Source: Bacteroidia bacterium (GTDB lineage: Bacteria; Bacteroidota; Bacteroidia; Flavobacteriales; Schleiferiaceae). Taken from it: a stretch of DNA of 64,000 bases. The stretch spans positions 124,001-188,000 of the forward strand of contig JAUHWL010000006.1 in NCBI GenBank assembly GCA_030424545.1, read 5' to 3'. The notes under the pieces are model-generated. The model was not told the origin of the DNA, searched no databases, and saw only the letters and a list, made by a program, of their open reading frames with translations. Shown in pieces: positions 1 through 7,762 of the stretch (position 1 is its first letter; each line of letters begins with the position of its first letter). Made by a program: the position numbers and the translations under genes.

Positions 1-1
1 A

Positions 2-172
2 GTGCTAGAAAGAAGCACCAAGCTTAACATTGCCCCATATTCTGGGTTTATAAATCCAGTAATGAAACCAATTATGGAAAACGGCAAAATGATAGATGTT
101 GAAATTACTTTCCCAACAGATTTTGTTGAGCAGCATCTTTACTACGGGTCAAAATATTCGTTTTTAAAATAG
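2..172 (+). CDS. C-terminal end of a probable M49-type peptidase (dipeptidyl-peptidase III family), partial
   Basis: Only the last 56 codons are inside the window; the frame opens at base 2 and stops with TAG at 170-172. The visible peptide contains APYSGFINPVMKPIM and ends in YGSKYSFLK. This pattern (a short glycine/proline stretch, then a beta-like segment and a Tyr-rich end) resembles the C-termini of large Bacteroidota M49 zinc peptidases as I remember them. The catalytic HExxGH region would lie upstream of the window, so activity cannot be judged. A Rho-independent terminator follows directly. The family call is recognition from memory and could be wrong; the coding status is well supported by the clean open frame to the left edge and the terminator. 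Confidence 0.5.
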   Translation: MLERSTKLNIAPYSGFINPVMKPIMENGKMIDVEITFPTDFVEQHLYYGSKYSFLK

Positions 173-194
173 CGAATTCTTAAAATCAATATTT

Positions 195-235
195 AGGCCG
201 GTTCATTCTTTTTTTTTTTTGAATCGGCCTTTTTT
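195..235 (+). terminator. Rho-independent terminator after the partial peptidase gene
   Basis: A 10-base arm AGGCCGGTTC (195-204) pairs with GAATCGGCCT (221-230) with one G-U pair, across a T-rich loop, followed by a run of T. It lies 22 bases after the stop codon at 172. Confidence 0.8.
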
Positions 236-335
236 GTGCCTTTTTGTAAGGCATATAAAATCAAAAAATGTTAAATGGTCAATCTATTTTTTTTAAGAAT
301 AGTTCGTGATATTTACCGCCAATAAAACTACCTAT

Positions 336-1079
336 ATGTGGGCAGAAATTTTAACAGCCGAAGGCTTAATTGCACTTATAACCCTTACCTTTTTAGAAAT
401 AGTATTGGGTGTAGATAATATTATTTTTATAAGCATTTTAACAAATAAATTAGACGAAAGTATACGCGGAAAGGCCCGTACAATGGGCATTGCGCTGGCG
501 CTTGTATTTAGAGTTGTTATGCTTTTAGGTATTACGTGGATTATTGGTTTTACCAAACCTTTGTTTGAAATACTGGGTCATGAAGTTACCGGTAGAGATG
601 CGATTTTGTTCTTGGGCGGTATGTTCTTATTGGCAAAAAGCACCAAGGAAATACATCATAAAATTAGGGTTACAGAGAATAAAGAAAAAAGCAATGCAGG
701 CAAAGCAGCAACAAATTTTGTGGCGGCTATCGTGCAAATTGCGTTGTTAGATATCGTATTTAGTTTTGATAGTATTCTCACTGCCATTGGCATGACAAGA
801 AACCTACCTATTATGATTATTGCTGTAGTTATCTCTCTGATTATCATGCTCGTTTTTGCCGGAAGAATTGCAACATTTATAGAAAAGCATGTTTCACTTC
901 AGATATTGGCACTTTCTTTTTTAATCTTAATAGGATTTTTATTGGTGGCAGAAAGCGCAGGAGCTCACGTACCTAAAGGGTATATTTATTTTGCTGTGGC
1001 ATTTTCATTAATTGTTGAATTGATAAATATGCGCGCAGATAAAAAGCAGGAACAAGAAAGAGTAAACAAAGTTGATTAA
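336..1079 (+). CDS. TerC family integral membrane protein
   Basis: The product is a TerC/Alx-type multi-pass inner-membrane protein, a family tied to metal ion (often manganese) export at the Sec-inserted membrane protein step and to tellurium resistance operons. The hallmark acidic motifs are present in two transmembrane helices: EIVLGVDNIIF near residues 20-30 and DIVFSFDSILTAIGM near residue 140; these aspartates are conserved in the family. About seven hydrophobic segments are visible. I chose the ATG at 336 because family members begin just before the first helix; the frame stays open to a GTG at 306, which would add ten residues (MIFTANKTTY) with no obvious role. The family is certain, the transported ion is not. 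Confidence 0.88.
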   Translation: MWAEILTAEGLIALITLTFLEIVLGVDNIIFISILTNKLDESIRGKARTMGIALALVFRVVMLLGITWIIGFTKPLFEILGHEVTGRDAILFLGGMFLLAKSTKEIHHKIRVTENKEKSNAGKAATNFVAAIVQIALLDIVFSFDSILTAIGMTRNLPIMIIAVVISLIIMLVFAGRIATFIEKHVSLQILALSFLILIGFLLVAESAGAHVPKGYIYFAVAFSLIVELINMRADKKQEQERVNKVD

Positions 1080-1132
1080 ACCAAGCAGAATAGCCTTTTT
1101 TTTTACTCGTAGCGGGTATTATTGCTTTAGGC

Positions 1133-1456
1133 TTGCTTTCTCGTACCTCTTTAACACCAACAATTATTTACCCCTATATTGGCGATGTACTCTATGCTAC
1201 CATGATGTTTTTCATTGTGGCATTTATTAAACCAAGTTTTTCTATTGCAAAGCTTTTGGTATATAGCGTGGCAATATGTTTCCTCATAGAATTTAGTCAG
1301 TTATTGCAGCCTGATTGGTTGGTGAATTTGCGCAAACACAAAATAGTTGCGTTAGTTCTAGGTCAGGGTTTTTTGTGGGTAGATTTATTGTGTTATGTAA
1401 TTGGAGGGCTATTGGCAATGCTGCTGCATCTATTTGTTTTTAAAAAACCAGAGTAG
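1133..1456 (+). CDS. DUF2809-like membrane protein, probably frameshifted at its 5' end
   Basis: Small hydrophobic protein resembling DUF2809 membrane proteins, with family-like segments YPYIGDVLYATMMFFIVAF, IEFSQLLQP and FLWVDLLCYVIGG. The function of the family is unknown. No ATG begins this frame; TTG at 1133 is the only common start codon and would cut into the first helix. The frame is open further upstream to a TAG at 1091, giving FFLLVAGIIALGLL, which is a good membrane helix. In the neighbouring frame a TTG at 1072, overlapping the stop of terC, leads into IKPSRIAFF. The two frames meet at a run of nine T (1096-1104); removing one T joins them into one normal protein. Either a sequence error, a real mutation or slippage at the T run could explain this. 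Confidence 0.6.
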   Translation: MLSRTSLTPTIIYPYIGDVLYATMMFFIVAFIKPSFSIAKLLVYSVAICFLIEFSQLLQPDWLVNLRKHKIVALVLGQGFLWVDLLCYVIGGLLAMLLHLFVFKKPE

Positions 1457-1493
1457 AATATATAAGCTCACTTTTAAGGAAATATTAAAAAGC

Positions 1494-1532
1494 AAAAAAG
1501 AGGCTGTTTACAAGAAACAACCTCTTTTTTTT
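1494..1532. terminator. Bidirectional Rho-independent terminator between convergent genes
   Basis: Arms AAGAGGCTGTTT (1499-1510 region) and AAACAACCTCTT pair with one mismatch around a five-base loop; A-run on the left and T-run on the right allow termination from both sides, between the DUF2809-like gene and the cytochrome c peroxidase gene. Confidence 0.75.
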
Positions 1533-1557
1533 GAAATTCAATAATGATGTAATGCAA

Positions 1558-2607
1558 TTAGTTCTGCGCAATTAAAGCCGGATCAAGGTTTCCGTTTAAG
1601 CTGGTAAGAAAAGCTACAATATTGTCTACATCTGTTGCTGTTAGCTTTTTCTCGGTTTGTAATTCACCCATAATTTTCACTGCTTGGCCAAGATCGGCAA
1701 CGCTACCATCATGAAAGTAAGGAGCTGTTTTAGCAATGTTGCGTAACGAGGGTACTTTAAACATGTATTTGTCGCTTTCGTTTTGGGTTACATCAAAACG
1801 GCCATTGTCTATGTTTTTGCTGTTTGTATGCTCCCAGTAGTTTCCGTACAAACCAAATTTCTGAAACATGTTTCCACCAAATGCTTTACCATTGTGGCAT
1901 GTTGTACATTCAGCATCAATAAACGTTTTTAAACCTGCAAGTTCTTTTTCCGTAAGTGCCTCATCATTGCCAGCAATAAACTCATCATATCTAGAAGGCG
2001 TAATTAACGTGCGCTCAAAAGCACCAATGGCCAATTCTAAGTTTGCATAGCTAAGCGCATCAGCATCATCTGGAAATGCTTTGGCAAACAGTGGTGGATA
2101 ATCGGTTGTTTTTTTAAGTTTATCAACTACTGCTTTTTCGCTCGGCATTGCCATCTCTACAGGGTTTAAAATAGGCTCTCCGGCTTGCTCTTCTATGCTA
2201 GCGCTACGTCCGTCCCAAAATTGCGAACTATGAAAAGCTGCGTTTAGCACAGTAGGGGAGTTTCTTCCGCCAAGCGTACCATTTACACCCGGAGAAAATG
2301 AGAGATTATCTACCCCTGTGCCGTTGTTGAGGTTGTGGCAAGAATTACAACTTATGGTGTTATCGGCACTTAAACGGGTATCGAAATAAAGCTTTTTACC
2401 TAATTCTACTTTGTCTTCACTCAAAATGTTTTGGTTGCTCGCTGCCGTTGCGGGAAGTGTACCAAAAAATCTTTTGCTTATTTGTCGTAATTCATCCAAC
2501 TCTTTGTATACCGTGCTTTGGTTTGCATCGTTAATTTTTGGGTTTGTTTCCGAACAAGCAATAACAACAACAGTTAGGATAGGAAGAAGTAAAAACTTGC
2601 TTTTCAT
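1558..2607 (-). CDS. Di-haem cytochrome c peroxidase, lipoprotein
   Basis: Periplasmic di-haem peroxidase of the CCP/MauG family, which reduces hydrogen peroxide with electrons from small c-type cytochromes. Two haem-attachment motifs are visible, CNSCH near residue 85 (high-potential or peroxidatic domain, with FDTRLSADNTIS before it) and CTTCH near residue 235, plus the family region FKVPSLRNIAKTAPYFHDG, where the distal ligands lie. The N-terminus is a lipoprotein signal with lipobox VIAC at about residues 15-18, so it is probably anchored to a membrane facing the periplasm. Length of 349 residues fits the family. It stands alone, with a small palindrome upstream at 2647-2659 that may be a regulator site. 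No partner cytochrome gene is adjacent. Confidence 0.92.
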   Translation of the reverse strand: MKSKFLLLPILTVVVIACSETNPKINDANQSTVYKELDELRQISKRFFGTLPATAASNQNILSEDKVELGKKLYFDTRLSADNTISCNSCHNLNNGTGVDNLSFSPGVNGTLGGRNSPTVLNAAFHSSQFWDGRSASIEEQAGEPILNPVEMAMPSEKAVVDKLKKTTDYPPLFAKAFPDDADALSYANLELAIGAFERTLITPSRYDEFIAGNDEALTEKELAGLKTFIDAECTTCHNGKAFGGNMFQKFGLYGNYWEHTNSKNIDNGRFDVTQNESDKYMFKVPSLRNIAKTAPYFHDGSVADLGQAVKIMGELQTEKKLTATDVDNIVAFLTSLNGNLDPALIAQN

Positions 2608-2714
2608 TTATAAAGTATGTTAAATTAAAAAATAGCTAGCTATATTATACAATTTGTATGAATAAAAGGTTTTTGAAATATACTTTTAATTGATGTTTTA
2701 ATTGATTTTGTTTA

Positions 2715-2746
2715 TAAAAAAACCATCGCAAGACATTGCGATGGTT
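2715..2746 (-). terminator. Rho-independent terminator of the PspC/PadR operon
   Basis: A perfect 11-bp stem, AACCATCGCAA (2721-2731) with TTGCGATGGTT (2736-2746), four-base loop, followed on the minus strand by a T-rich tail. It lies 30 bases beyond the stop of the PspC gene. Confidence 0.88.
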
Positions 2747-2775
2747 GATTAAAAACGGGTAACAATTGCTGGTTT

Positions 2776-4515
2776 TTATTTAGAAGATTTATTTTTTAGT
2801 CTATTTAACTCTTCTTCAGCTTCTTTCAATTTTCTTTGTACTTCTTCTAGTTTTTGTTGCTCATATTCTTGTGCTTCAGATTCAAATTGTTCCTCTGTAT
2901 TTTCCCAGTCTTCAGAACTTTGCCATTTTATTTCACCTTGTTCACAATCTTTGCAAGCCAAACCATTTTGAGTCATAACCCACGTGTAGCCCAGCATATC
3001 TAAATCATAGGTATTGGTTACATTTTTAATATCGTAAATAATGTTACCCATGCTTTTGTCTAAATATATGCTGTATCCAACGGGTAAATAGAGAACAATA
3101 TCCATTTCTTGAAATCTGTACTTTTCATCGGCTGGAATTAAAAAGTAATCGGCAAAGCTTAACACAGAGTCTTTCGTATCTGTAAAATACTCTCTGTTTT
3201 CGGCTCTTTTACGGGCTTCAATTCTGTTGGTACCGTTGCTAGATGTAGAAATATTAATGTAGGGTTCAGGTTTTCTGGTTTGTTTTACATCCAACTCTAT
3301 ATCGGTAAGAATTTGATATTTGTCGGTTAATGTCCAGTCTAATTCATAAGGGCGTTCATCATCAACAAAATTATCTACTTGTAAATAAAAATTCTTGTCT
3401 GCGCTGCTTACGTCAATTATTTCTGTTGTCGTAGCACTGCTTGCAAAGCTTCTGCCTAAAAATGATAGGGTAGTAAACAAGAAGATAAAACCGATGACAG
3501 AAACACCAATAAGGGCAAAACTTGCTACTTTATTTTTTGTTCGATAATTAAATAAGATGCGCATACTAAGCAAAATGATGCCAATAATTGGGGCGATAAC
3601 AATCATGACAAGGCCTATCATAAATAAAAACATGTAAGAGCCTGTTGGAAAAATGGCGTTTAAATAGCCGGTAAGATTTTGCCAATCTATGCCGTCTATG
3701 TGTAACGTGTTCCAGCCAAAGAATAAACCTATTAAAGCAATTATGATAAACACCCCAAAAATCATCAGGATTACACCAATAAATTTGGCAACAAAACCAA
3801 ATATGCTTTTGGCAATAGATAAAATAGCAGATATAATATCTTCTAATACATATCTAATTTTTTGGCTGGTAGATTTTACAGATGTGCGGTTAGAGAAGTT
3901 GGAAAACTTTTCTTTTACATCTTTCATTTCTTCTTTTACAGATCGCTCTATATTGCTAATGTTAATAGGCTCACCGCGCATTTGTAATTTTTGCGCGGTG
4001 GTTTTTGCTTCTGGCATTACAGCCCATAAAATGATGTAGAAAATAAATCCAGTTCCAAACCCAAAAAACAGGGCAATCCAAATTAATCTAATCCAAACGG
4101 CATCTATGCCAAAGTAGGCCGCAATTCCGCTAGAAACACCGCTTAAAATTTTATCGTCAGGATTTCTAAACAACTTCTTAGGACCTCTGTAGTTATAAGA
4201 TTCGGATTGAGAAGTTTTGGTTTGTTTCTTTTTTTCGGTTGTGTCATCATCATCTAATGCATAATCTTCTGGACTACCCATTATGGCAATAATGCTTTCA
4301 ATATCCTCTAGGTTTACAACCTGTTTGCTATCGCTAAGTTTGCTTTGCAAAAGTTCTGCTATGCGCGCTTCAATATCAGCTATAATTTCGGTGCGCTCTT
4401 CGGAGTTATCAAACTGGCTTTTTACGCTTTTTAGGTAGTTGCTAAAGTGTTCAAAGGCAACTTCATCAACATAAAAAATAATGCCAGCTAGATTAATATT
4501 TATTGTCTTGTTCAT
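2776..4515 (-). CDS. PspC domain membrane protein with N-terminal DUF-like and C-terminal coiled-coil regions
   Basis: The 579-residue protein is built in four parts. Residues 1-90 form a soluble domain that starts NKTININLAGIIFYVD and includes many acidic/helical residues, a piece often fused to PspC in Bacteroidota. Residues about 115-180 are a PspC domain (KLFRNPDDKILSGVSSG, then a Trp-rich helix pair ending ILWAVMPE). Several transmembrane helices follow around residues 225-350, then an extracytoplasmic beta-rich region carrying one CKDC pair, and finally a charged coiled coil after residue 540. PspC proteins sense or respond to envelope stress in other bacteria. It is the last gene of an operon with a PadR regulator and a small secreted protein, nine bases after the PadR stop, so it is probably under PadR control. 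Its exact role is not known. Confidence 0.88.
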   Translation of the reverse strand: MNKTININLAGIIFYVDEVAFEHFSNYLKSVKSQFDNSEERTEIIADIEARIAELLQSKLSDSKQVVNLEDIESIIAIMGSPEDYALDDDDTTEKKKQTKTSQSESYNYRGPKKLFRNPDDKILSGVSSGIAAYFGIDAVWIRLIWIALFFGFGTGFIFYIILWAVMPEAKTTAQKLQMRGEPINISNIERSVKEEMKDVKEKFSNFSNRTSVKSTSQKIRYVLEDIISAILSIAKSIFGFVAKFIGVILMIFGVFIIIALIGLFFGWNTLHIDGIDWQNLTGYLNAIFPTGSYMFLFMIGLVMIVIAPIIGIILLSMRILFNYRTKNKVASFALIGVSVIGFIFLFTTLSFLGRSFASSATTTEIIDVSSADKNFYLQVDNFVDDERPYELDWTLTDKYQILTDIELDVKQTRKPEPYINISTSSNGTNRIEARKRAENREYFTDTKDSVLSFADYFLIPADEKYRFQEMDIVLYLPVGYSIYLDKSMGNIIYDIKNVTNTYDLDMLGYTWVMTQNGLACKDCEQGEIKWQSSEDWENTEEQFESEAQEYEQQKLEEVQRKLKEAEEELNRLKNKSSK

Positions 4516-4524
4516 TTTTCAGGG

Positions 4525-4857
4525 TTATTTGGATGTTGTAACTTCTACAGCATGAACCAATTCGTTCCAGGTTTTTTCTAATTCTTCTAAAAATTGTTTA
4601 CCCACTGGGGTAATAGAATAGTATTTTCTTGGGGGGCCGCTTTTACTTTCTTCCCAACGGTAGGCAAGTAAACCGCCATTTTTTAGACGTGTTAAAAGTG
4701 GGTAAAGGGTGCCTTCTACAACAATCATTTTCCCTTCTTTAAGCACATCTATAATGTCTGAGGTGTAAGCATCTTTATTGTTAAGTACAGTGAGGATGCA
4801 AAACTCCAGAACCCCTTTGCGCATTTGTGCTTTGGTGTTCTCGATGTTTAAGCTCAT
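4525..4857 (-). CDS. PadR family transcriptional regulator
   Basis: A 110-residue winged-helix regulator. PadR features seen are the N-terminal helix with MRKGVLEFCILTVL, the recognition region EGTLYPLLTRLKNGGLL and the wing with GPPRKYYSITPVGKQFL, followed by a short helix used for dimerisation. PadR proteins usually repress their own operon and are released by a small ligand or stress signal. The gene lies between a DUF4252-like secreted protein gene (two bases away) and the PspC gene (nine bases away). A 9+9 bp inverted repeat overlapping the operon promoter upstream is the natural candidate for its own binding site. PadR-PspC pairing is common in Bacteroidota and Gram-positive bacteria as far as I recall. 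Confidence 0.93.
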   Translation of the reverse strand: MSLNIENTKAQMRKGVLEFCILTVLNNKDAYTSDIIDVLKEGKMIVVEGTLYPLLTRLKNGGLLAYRWEESKSGPPRKYYSITPVGKQFLEELEKTWNELVHAVEVTTSK

Positions 4858-4859
4858 AG

Positions 4860-5339
4860 TTATAATTTTTCTTCTGTTACTGTTATATCTCCATATACCG
4901 AAAGGAATATGCCGCTGCCATCTTTGTCTTCTATTAAAACATGTGCCTCTGTAAAGCGTTTACCTTTTTTATTGGTAAAAAGCCAAACTCTCTCCGATTC
5001 GTTTTCTAATTCAACTTCGGCTTCCTCGGGTAGTTTCATCAATTTATAGCCCATTTTATCAAGTTGGCTATAAATGTATTTTGTGATTTTTTGTGATTTA
5101 GAATCGTTGTCAATCAACATTACTTTAATGCTGTGCAAATCACCTTTTAAGTACCTAAGGGTTTCTCCCCATTCTACATCGGTGTCTATGCTTTCTAGCA
5201 TTTTTTTATTAAAAGACAATGTCATGATATCGTCTTCTTTTTCTAGCTCATTATAAATTTTCTGAGCGGCATTCTTTTTTTGTGCGGTGGCCGTAAGAGC
5301 AAATGCGGTTAAAGCGGCAAATAATACTAGCTTTTTCAT
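4860..5339 (-). CDS. DUF4252-like small secreted protein
   Basis: A 159-residue protein with a signal peptide (MKKLVLFAALTAFALTATAQ, cleavage likely after AQ). The mature part is a mixed alpha/beta domain with LRYLKGDLHSIKVMLIDND, a YSQLDKMGYKLM helix and a beta hairpin GIFLSVYGDITV near the end; this layout resembles DUF4252 proteins of Bacteroidota, which have no known function. It is the first gene of an operon with padR and pspC, directly behind a strong promoter with an operator-like palindrome. Co-control with a PspC protein suggests an envelope-stress role. The family call is from overall pattern and is moderately sure; coding status is certain. Confidence 0.75.
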   Translation of the reverse strand: MKKLVLFAALTAFALTATAQKKNAAQKIYNELEKEDDIMTLSFNKKMLESIDTDVEWGETLRYLKGDLHSIKVMLIDNDSKSQKITKYIYSQLDKMGYKLMKLPEEAEVELENESERVWLFTNKKGKRFTEAHVLIEDKDGSGIFLSVYGDITVTEEKL

Positions 5340-5362
5340 TTTAGTTGTGTTTTTGTGTGGGT

Positions 5363-5393
5363 CAAAGATAAAAATAATACAGTACTATGCAAA
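5363..5393 (-). promoter_or_regulatory. Bacteroidota-type promoter of the DUF4252-padR-pspC operon
   Basis: On the minus strand a -33 element TTTG (5393-5390) is followed after exactly 19 bases by a -7 element TATCTTTG (5370-5363), matching the Bacteroidota consensus TTTG/N19/TAnnTTTG. The start codon is at 5339, so the untranslated leader would be short. The -33 element sits in the loop of the adjacent palindrome. Confidence 0.75.
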
Positions 5394-5403
5394 ACATAGT
5401 ACT
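5381..5403. promoter_or_regulatory. Probable PadR operator: 9-bp inverted repeat over the -33 element
   Basis: AGTACTATG (5381-5389) and CATAGTACT (5395-5403) form a perfect inverted repeat with a five-base centre CAAAA. The core ATG...CAT is like the palindromic ends of known PadR sites. A further half-site AGTACTATA lies at 5432-5440. Binding here would cover the -33 element, so autorepression by the PadR protein encoded in the operon is the simplest reading; this is inference, no binding data are available. Confidence 0.65.
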
Positions 5404-5609
5404 AAATTAAAGCAAGTAAGTAGCAAAGCAAAGTACTATATGTTGATTTAAATTGCTTTAAGGCTGTTTTTTAGATAAAAAAAACAGAGATATTTTTTTG
5501 TTTTGTAATGAATCTCCTGAAGAAAAGGCAATGGTTGAGGTAAATTGATGTTGGAAAGGAAAGAAATCTATCCGAATTTTTAATGAAAATTAAATGAATG
5601 ACTTTGAAT

Positions 5610-6578
5610 CTATCCTTTAAATTTATCTATAATCGTAAAGTTCTTAAACTCACCAATTTGTTTTCCGCCCAAAAGTTTTGTTTCAACCCAAGTAAGGGCT
5701 CTGTACTTAAAGCGTTCGTGGGGCTCAGGGTTTTCTGGTTTTATTCTTTTGCCAGAATATTGTAACTCATCTTTCCAATTGTGTTTTGCAATCCAATCTT
5801 GCATACTATCTGGATGGCTGCCTTTAAATGTTGAGATTTTATTTAAGGGGCCATAATCAAAGTTTGCCGCGCTCTTTTTAAAAATTTGTTCGGTTGCTTT
5901 TTTACCGTGGTAAGAGTCGCTGTTAGATTTTTGCTTTTTGCGCATCATCTTTGGTGGGCGAACCCAACCGTAGTGAAAAATTTCGGCATCTATTTCGGCT
6001 ACATTTAATTTGCGCGTTCTTTCTTTACGCTGGTAGTTTTCCATGGTTGGCTCAAAATCCTCATAAACCCTAAAACTTTGCGCATCTTTCCAAGAATGAA
6101 TTTCTGGTAGGTTTCTAATTACTCTAATTTCTCTACGGTAAAAAGCATGACTTTGATTGTAATGCTCATAATCGCCCCAAAAATGTTTGTATTTAAAAAG
6201 AAGTCCTTCTACGTTTTTTTGTGGATGATAATATTCAATGGCCCTTTTAACGGTTGGTAAATAGGTTTCTTTAATGGCTTCATCACATTGAATGTAAAAA
6301 AGCCAATCGCCTGTGCAAGCATCTTTGGCTAAATCTGTTTGCTGTGCAAAAATGGTGTTCTTCGCAAATCTATTGGTATCCCAAACAGAATCGACAATTT
6401 TTATTTTATCACTGTTTAGCGATTCTATTTCTTCTCGGGTATGGTCATCATCATCGCTTTTGCCCAGCACCACAATAAATTCATCTACCATGGGCAATAC
6501 AGATGCAATAGCTTGTTTTGCAGGTATATAAAGTTTGGTTGCGTTTTTAACAAAAGTAAATCCAGATATTTTCATCAA
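5610..6578 (-). CDS. Glycosyltransferase family 2 protein
   Basis: A 322-residue cytoplasmic protein with an N-terminal GT-A type nucleotide-sugar domain: ISGFTFVKNA at the start, VDEFIVVLGKSDDDD near residues 30-45, and the metal-site-like region WLFYIQCDEAI near residue 95, where DxD would be expected. Glycosyltransferases of this type work on surface polysaccharide, glycan or lipid-linked sugars. The start is MMK; either methionine is possible. The C-terminal half carries many aromatic and basic residues and no membrane helices. It stands downstream of DinB and an unknown gene on the same strand with an 86-base gap, so it may have its own promoter. Donor and acceptor sugars cannot be read from sequence. 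Confidence 0.82.
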   Translation of the reverse strand: MMKISGFTFVKNATKLYIPAKQAIASVLPMVDEFIVVLGKSDDDDHTREEIESLNSDKIKIVDSVWDTNRFAKNTIFAQQTDLAKDACTGDWLFYIQCDEAIKETYLPTVKRAIEYYHPQKNVEGLLFKYKHFWGDYEHYNQSHAFYRREIRVIRNLPEIHSWKDAQSFRVYEDFEPTMENYQRKERTRKLNVAEIDAEIFHYGWVRPPKMMRKKQKSNSDSYHGKKATEQIFKKSAANFDYGPLNKISTFKGSHPDSMQDWIAKHNWKDELQYSGKRIKPENPEPHERFKYRALTWVETKLLGGKQIGEFKNFTIIDKFKG

Positions 6579-6664
6579 ACTACAAAGGTTTGCAACAGTT
6601 TGCCGTTGCCCATATTATGGGCGGCCAAAGTAAGGTATAATGGGCGGCAATTGCATCTATCAGA

Positions 6665-7174
6665 TTACAAATAACGCTCATTTAAGATGTTCGTATGGTG
6701 TTGGGTATGGCCAGCAATTATGTAACACAATGCTCTTAAGGAAACAGTTCCTCCATTTGCGTTGCCAGTTTTTTCCTCATCAGTATAATTAAACGAAGAA
6801 AAAATGCCCAATGTTAATTGCCGTGTTTTATCAAAAAGGTCAATTAATTCGTCTAAATTTTTATAATCAGCTTTTGCCTCTTGCACATAATCGTCCTGAT
6901 TAAAACCAGGCATTTCGGTTTTGTCTCCTCGTGCAATTCTCATAGCTCTGTATACAAAAACAATTTCGCAATCTATGAGGTGTAACAAAAGATCATTCAC
7001 GCTCCATTTGCCAATTTCATACTTATAGGTGCCCTTAGTTTTAGGGAAATTTAAAAGTGTATTTTTTAGCCTAGTGCCGGTTTCTTTTAATGCCATTATA
7101 CCATTGGTATATGGTAATTGGTTTATATATTCTGCGTAGTATTCTTGGTATTCAAACGGATTTGGTCTTTGCAT
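6665..7174 (-). CDS. DinB family protein (putative metalloenzyme)
   Basis: A 169-residue four-helix-bundle protein of the DinB/YfiT-like superfamily. The histidine pattern expected for the metal site is visible: KWSVNDLLLHLIDCE (one His near residue 66) and IAGHTQHHTNIL (two further His at the C-terminal end, HxxxH spacing). Members include thiol-dependent transferases and hydrolases, often using bacillithiol or mycothiol, but most are uncharacterised. The gene follows an unknown secreted protein gene by seven bases on the same strand, so they are likely co-transcribed. The substrate is unknown. Confidence 0.9.
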   Translation of the reverse strand: MQRPNPFEYQEYYAEYINQLPYTNGIMALKETGTRLKNTLLNFPKTKGTYKYEIGKWSVNDLLLHLIDCEIVFVYRAMRIARGDKTEMPGFNQDDYVQEAKADYKNLDELIDLFDKTRQLTLGIFSSFNYTDEEKTGNANGGTVSLRALCYIIAGHTQHHTNILNERYL

Positions 7175-7181
7175 AATTCTT

Positions 7182-7685
7182 TTAATTTATGGCTGGATCA
7201 TCATAAAACCCGTCTAAAATACGCCAGCCAGAGCTTGTTTTAATTACTTCAAATCGAATGGCATCTTCAAGAGGTTCTTCTTCGTTGGGAATATTGGCAA
7301 TGTAAAAACAGGTTAGCATACCAATGTCAGGAAAACTTTTACTAGGTGTAAAAATGCTTTTTAAATAAGTAAAAGTTGAGCCTTTTTTTTTAACGCCTTG
7401 ATAGAGCTTTAATATTTTTAAACACTCCGTATTGAAGGTGTTTTTTACTTCTGAGTATGATTTTGCCGCAACATCTTTCATGAGTTCTCTATCTTCTTCA
7501 GGTAAATTTGTTAACCTGTCTACATAAGCGGTGTATTGATTTAGGTCAACAAATTCATCGGCAAGTCTTGCATCACCGTTAACAATAAGTTCATAAACAT
7601 GCAGCGCGTAATTTGCTGTATTTTCTTGCGGTAAAGCAGTTTTTGCAAAAAGGAATAAGAAAAGTAAACTTGTAATTTTAATCAC
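7182..7685 (-). CDS. Hypothetical secreted protein
   Basis: I do not recognise a family. The 167-residue product has a short signal peptide (MIKITSLLFLFLFAKTALPQ, cleavage likely near the Gln). The mature protein begins with a helical part (YALHVYELIVNGDARLADEF), has a central helix with a single Cys, and ends in a beta-rich part with FEVIKTSSGWRILDGFYDD. That ending is like the last strands of NTF2-like or DUF4878-type folds, which carry a conserved W near the C-terminus, but this is a weak likeness. It lies seven bases upstream of the dinB-like gene and is probably in the same operon. Confidence 0.7.
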   Translation of the reverse strand: MIKITSLLFLFLFAKTALPQENTANYALHVYELIVNGDARLADEFVDLNQYTAYVDRLTNLPEEDRELMKDVAAKSYSEVKNTFNTECLKILKLYQGVKKKGSTFTYLKSIFTPSKSFPDIGMLTCFYIANIPNEEEPLEDAIRFEVIKTSSGWRILDGFYDDPAIN

Positions 7686-7713
7686 TTTAGGTAGCTTTAA
7701 AGAAGAGTCTAAA

Positions 7714-7748
7714 ATAATAAAGCCCTCTATATAAGAGGGCTTTATTAT
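7714..7748 (-). terminator. Rho-independent terminator
   Basis: A perfect 15-bp stem (7714-7728 with 7734-7748) containing GCCCTCT/AGAGGGC and a five-base loop. It lies just downstream of the minus-strand gene ending at 7763, with an A/T-rich stem base giving T-runs on both strands. Confidence 0.85.
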
Positions 7749-7762
7749 CTAAATTAAAATTT

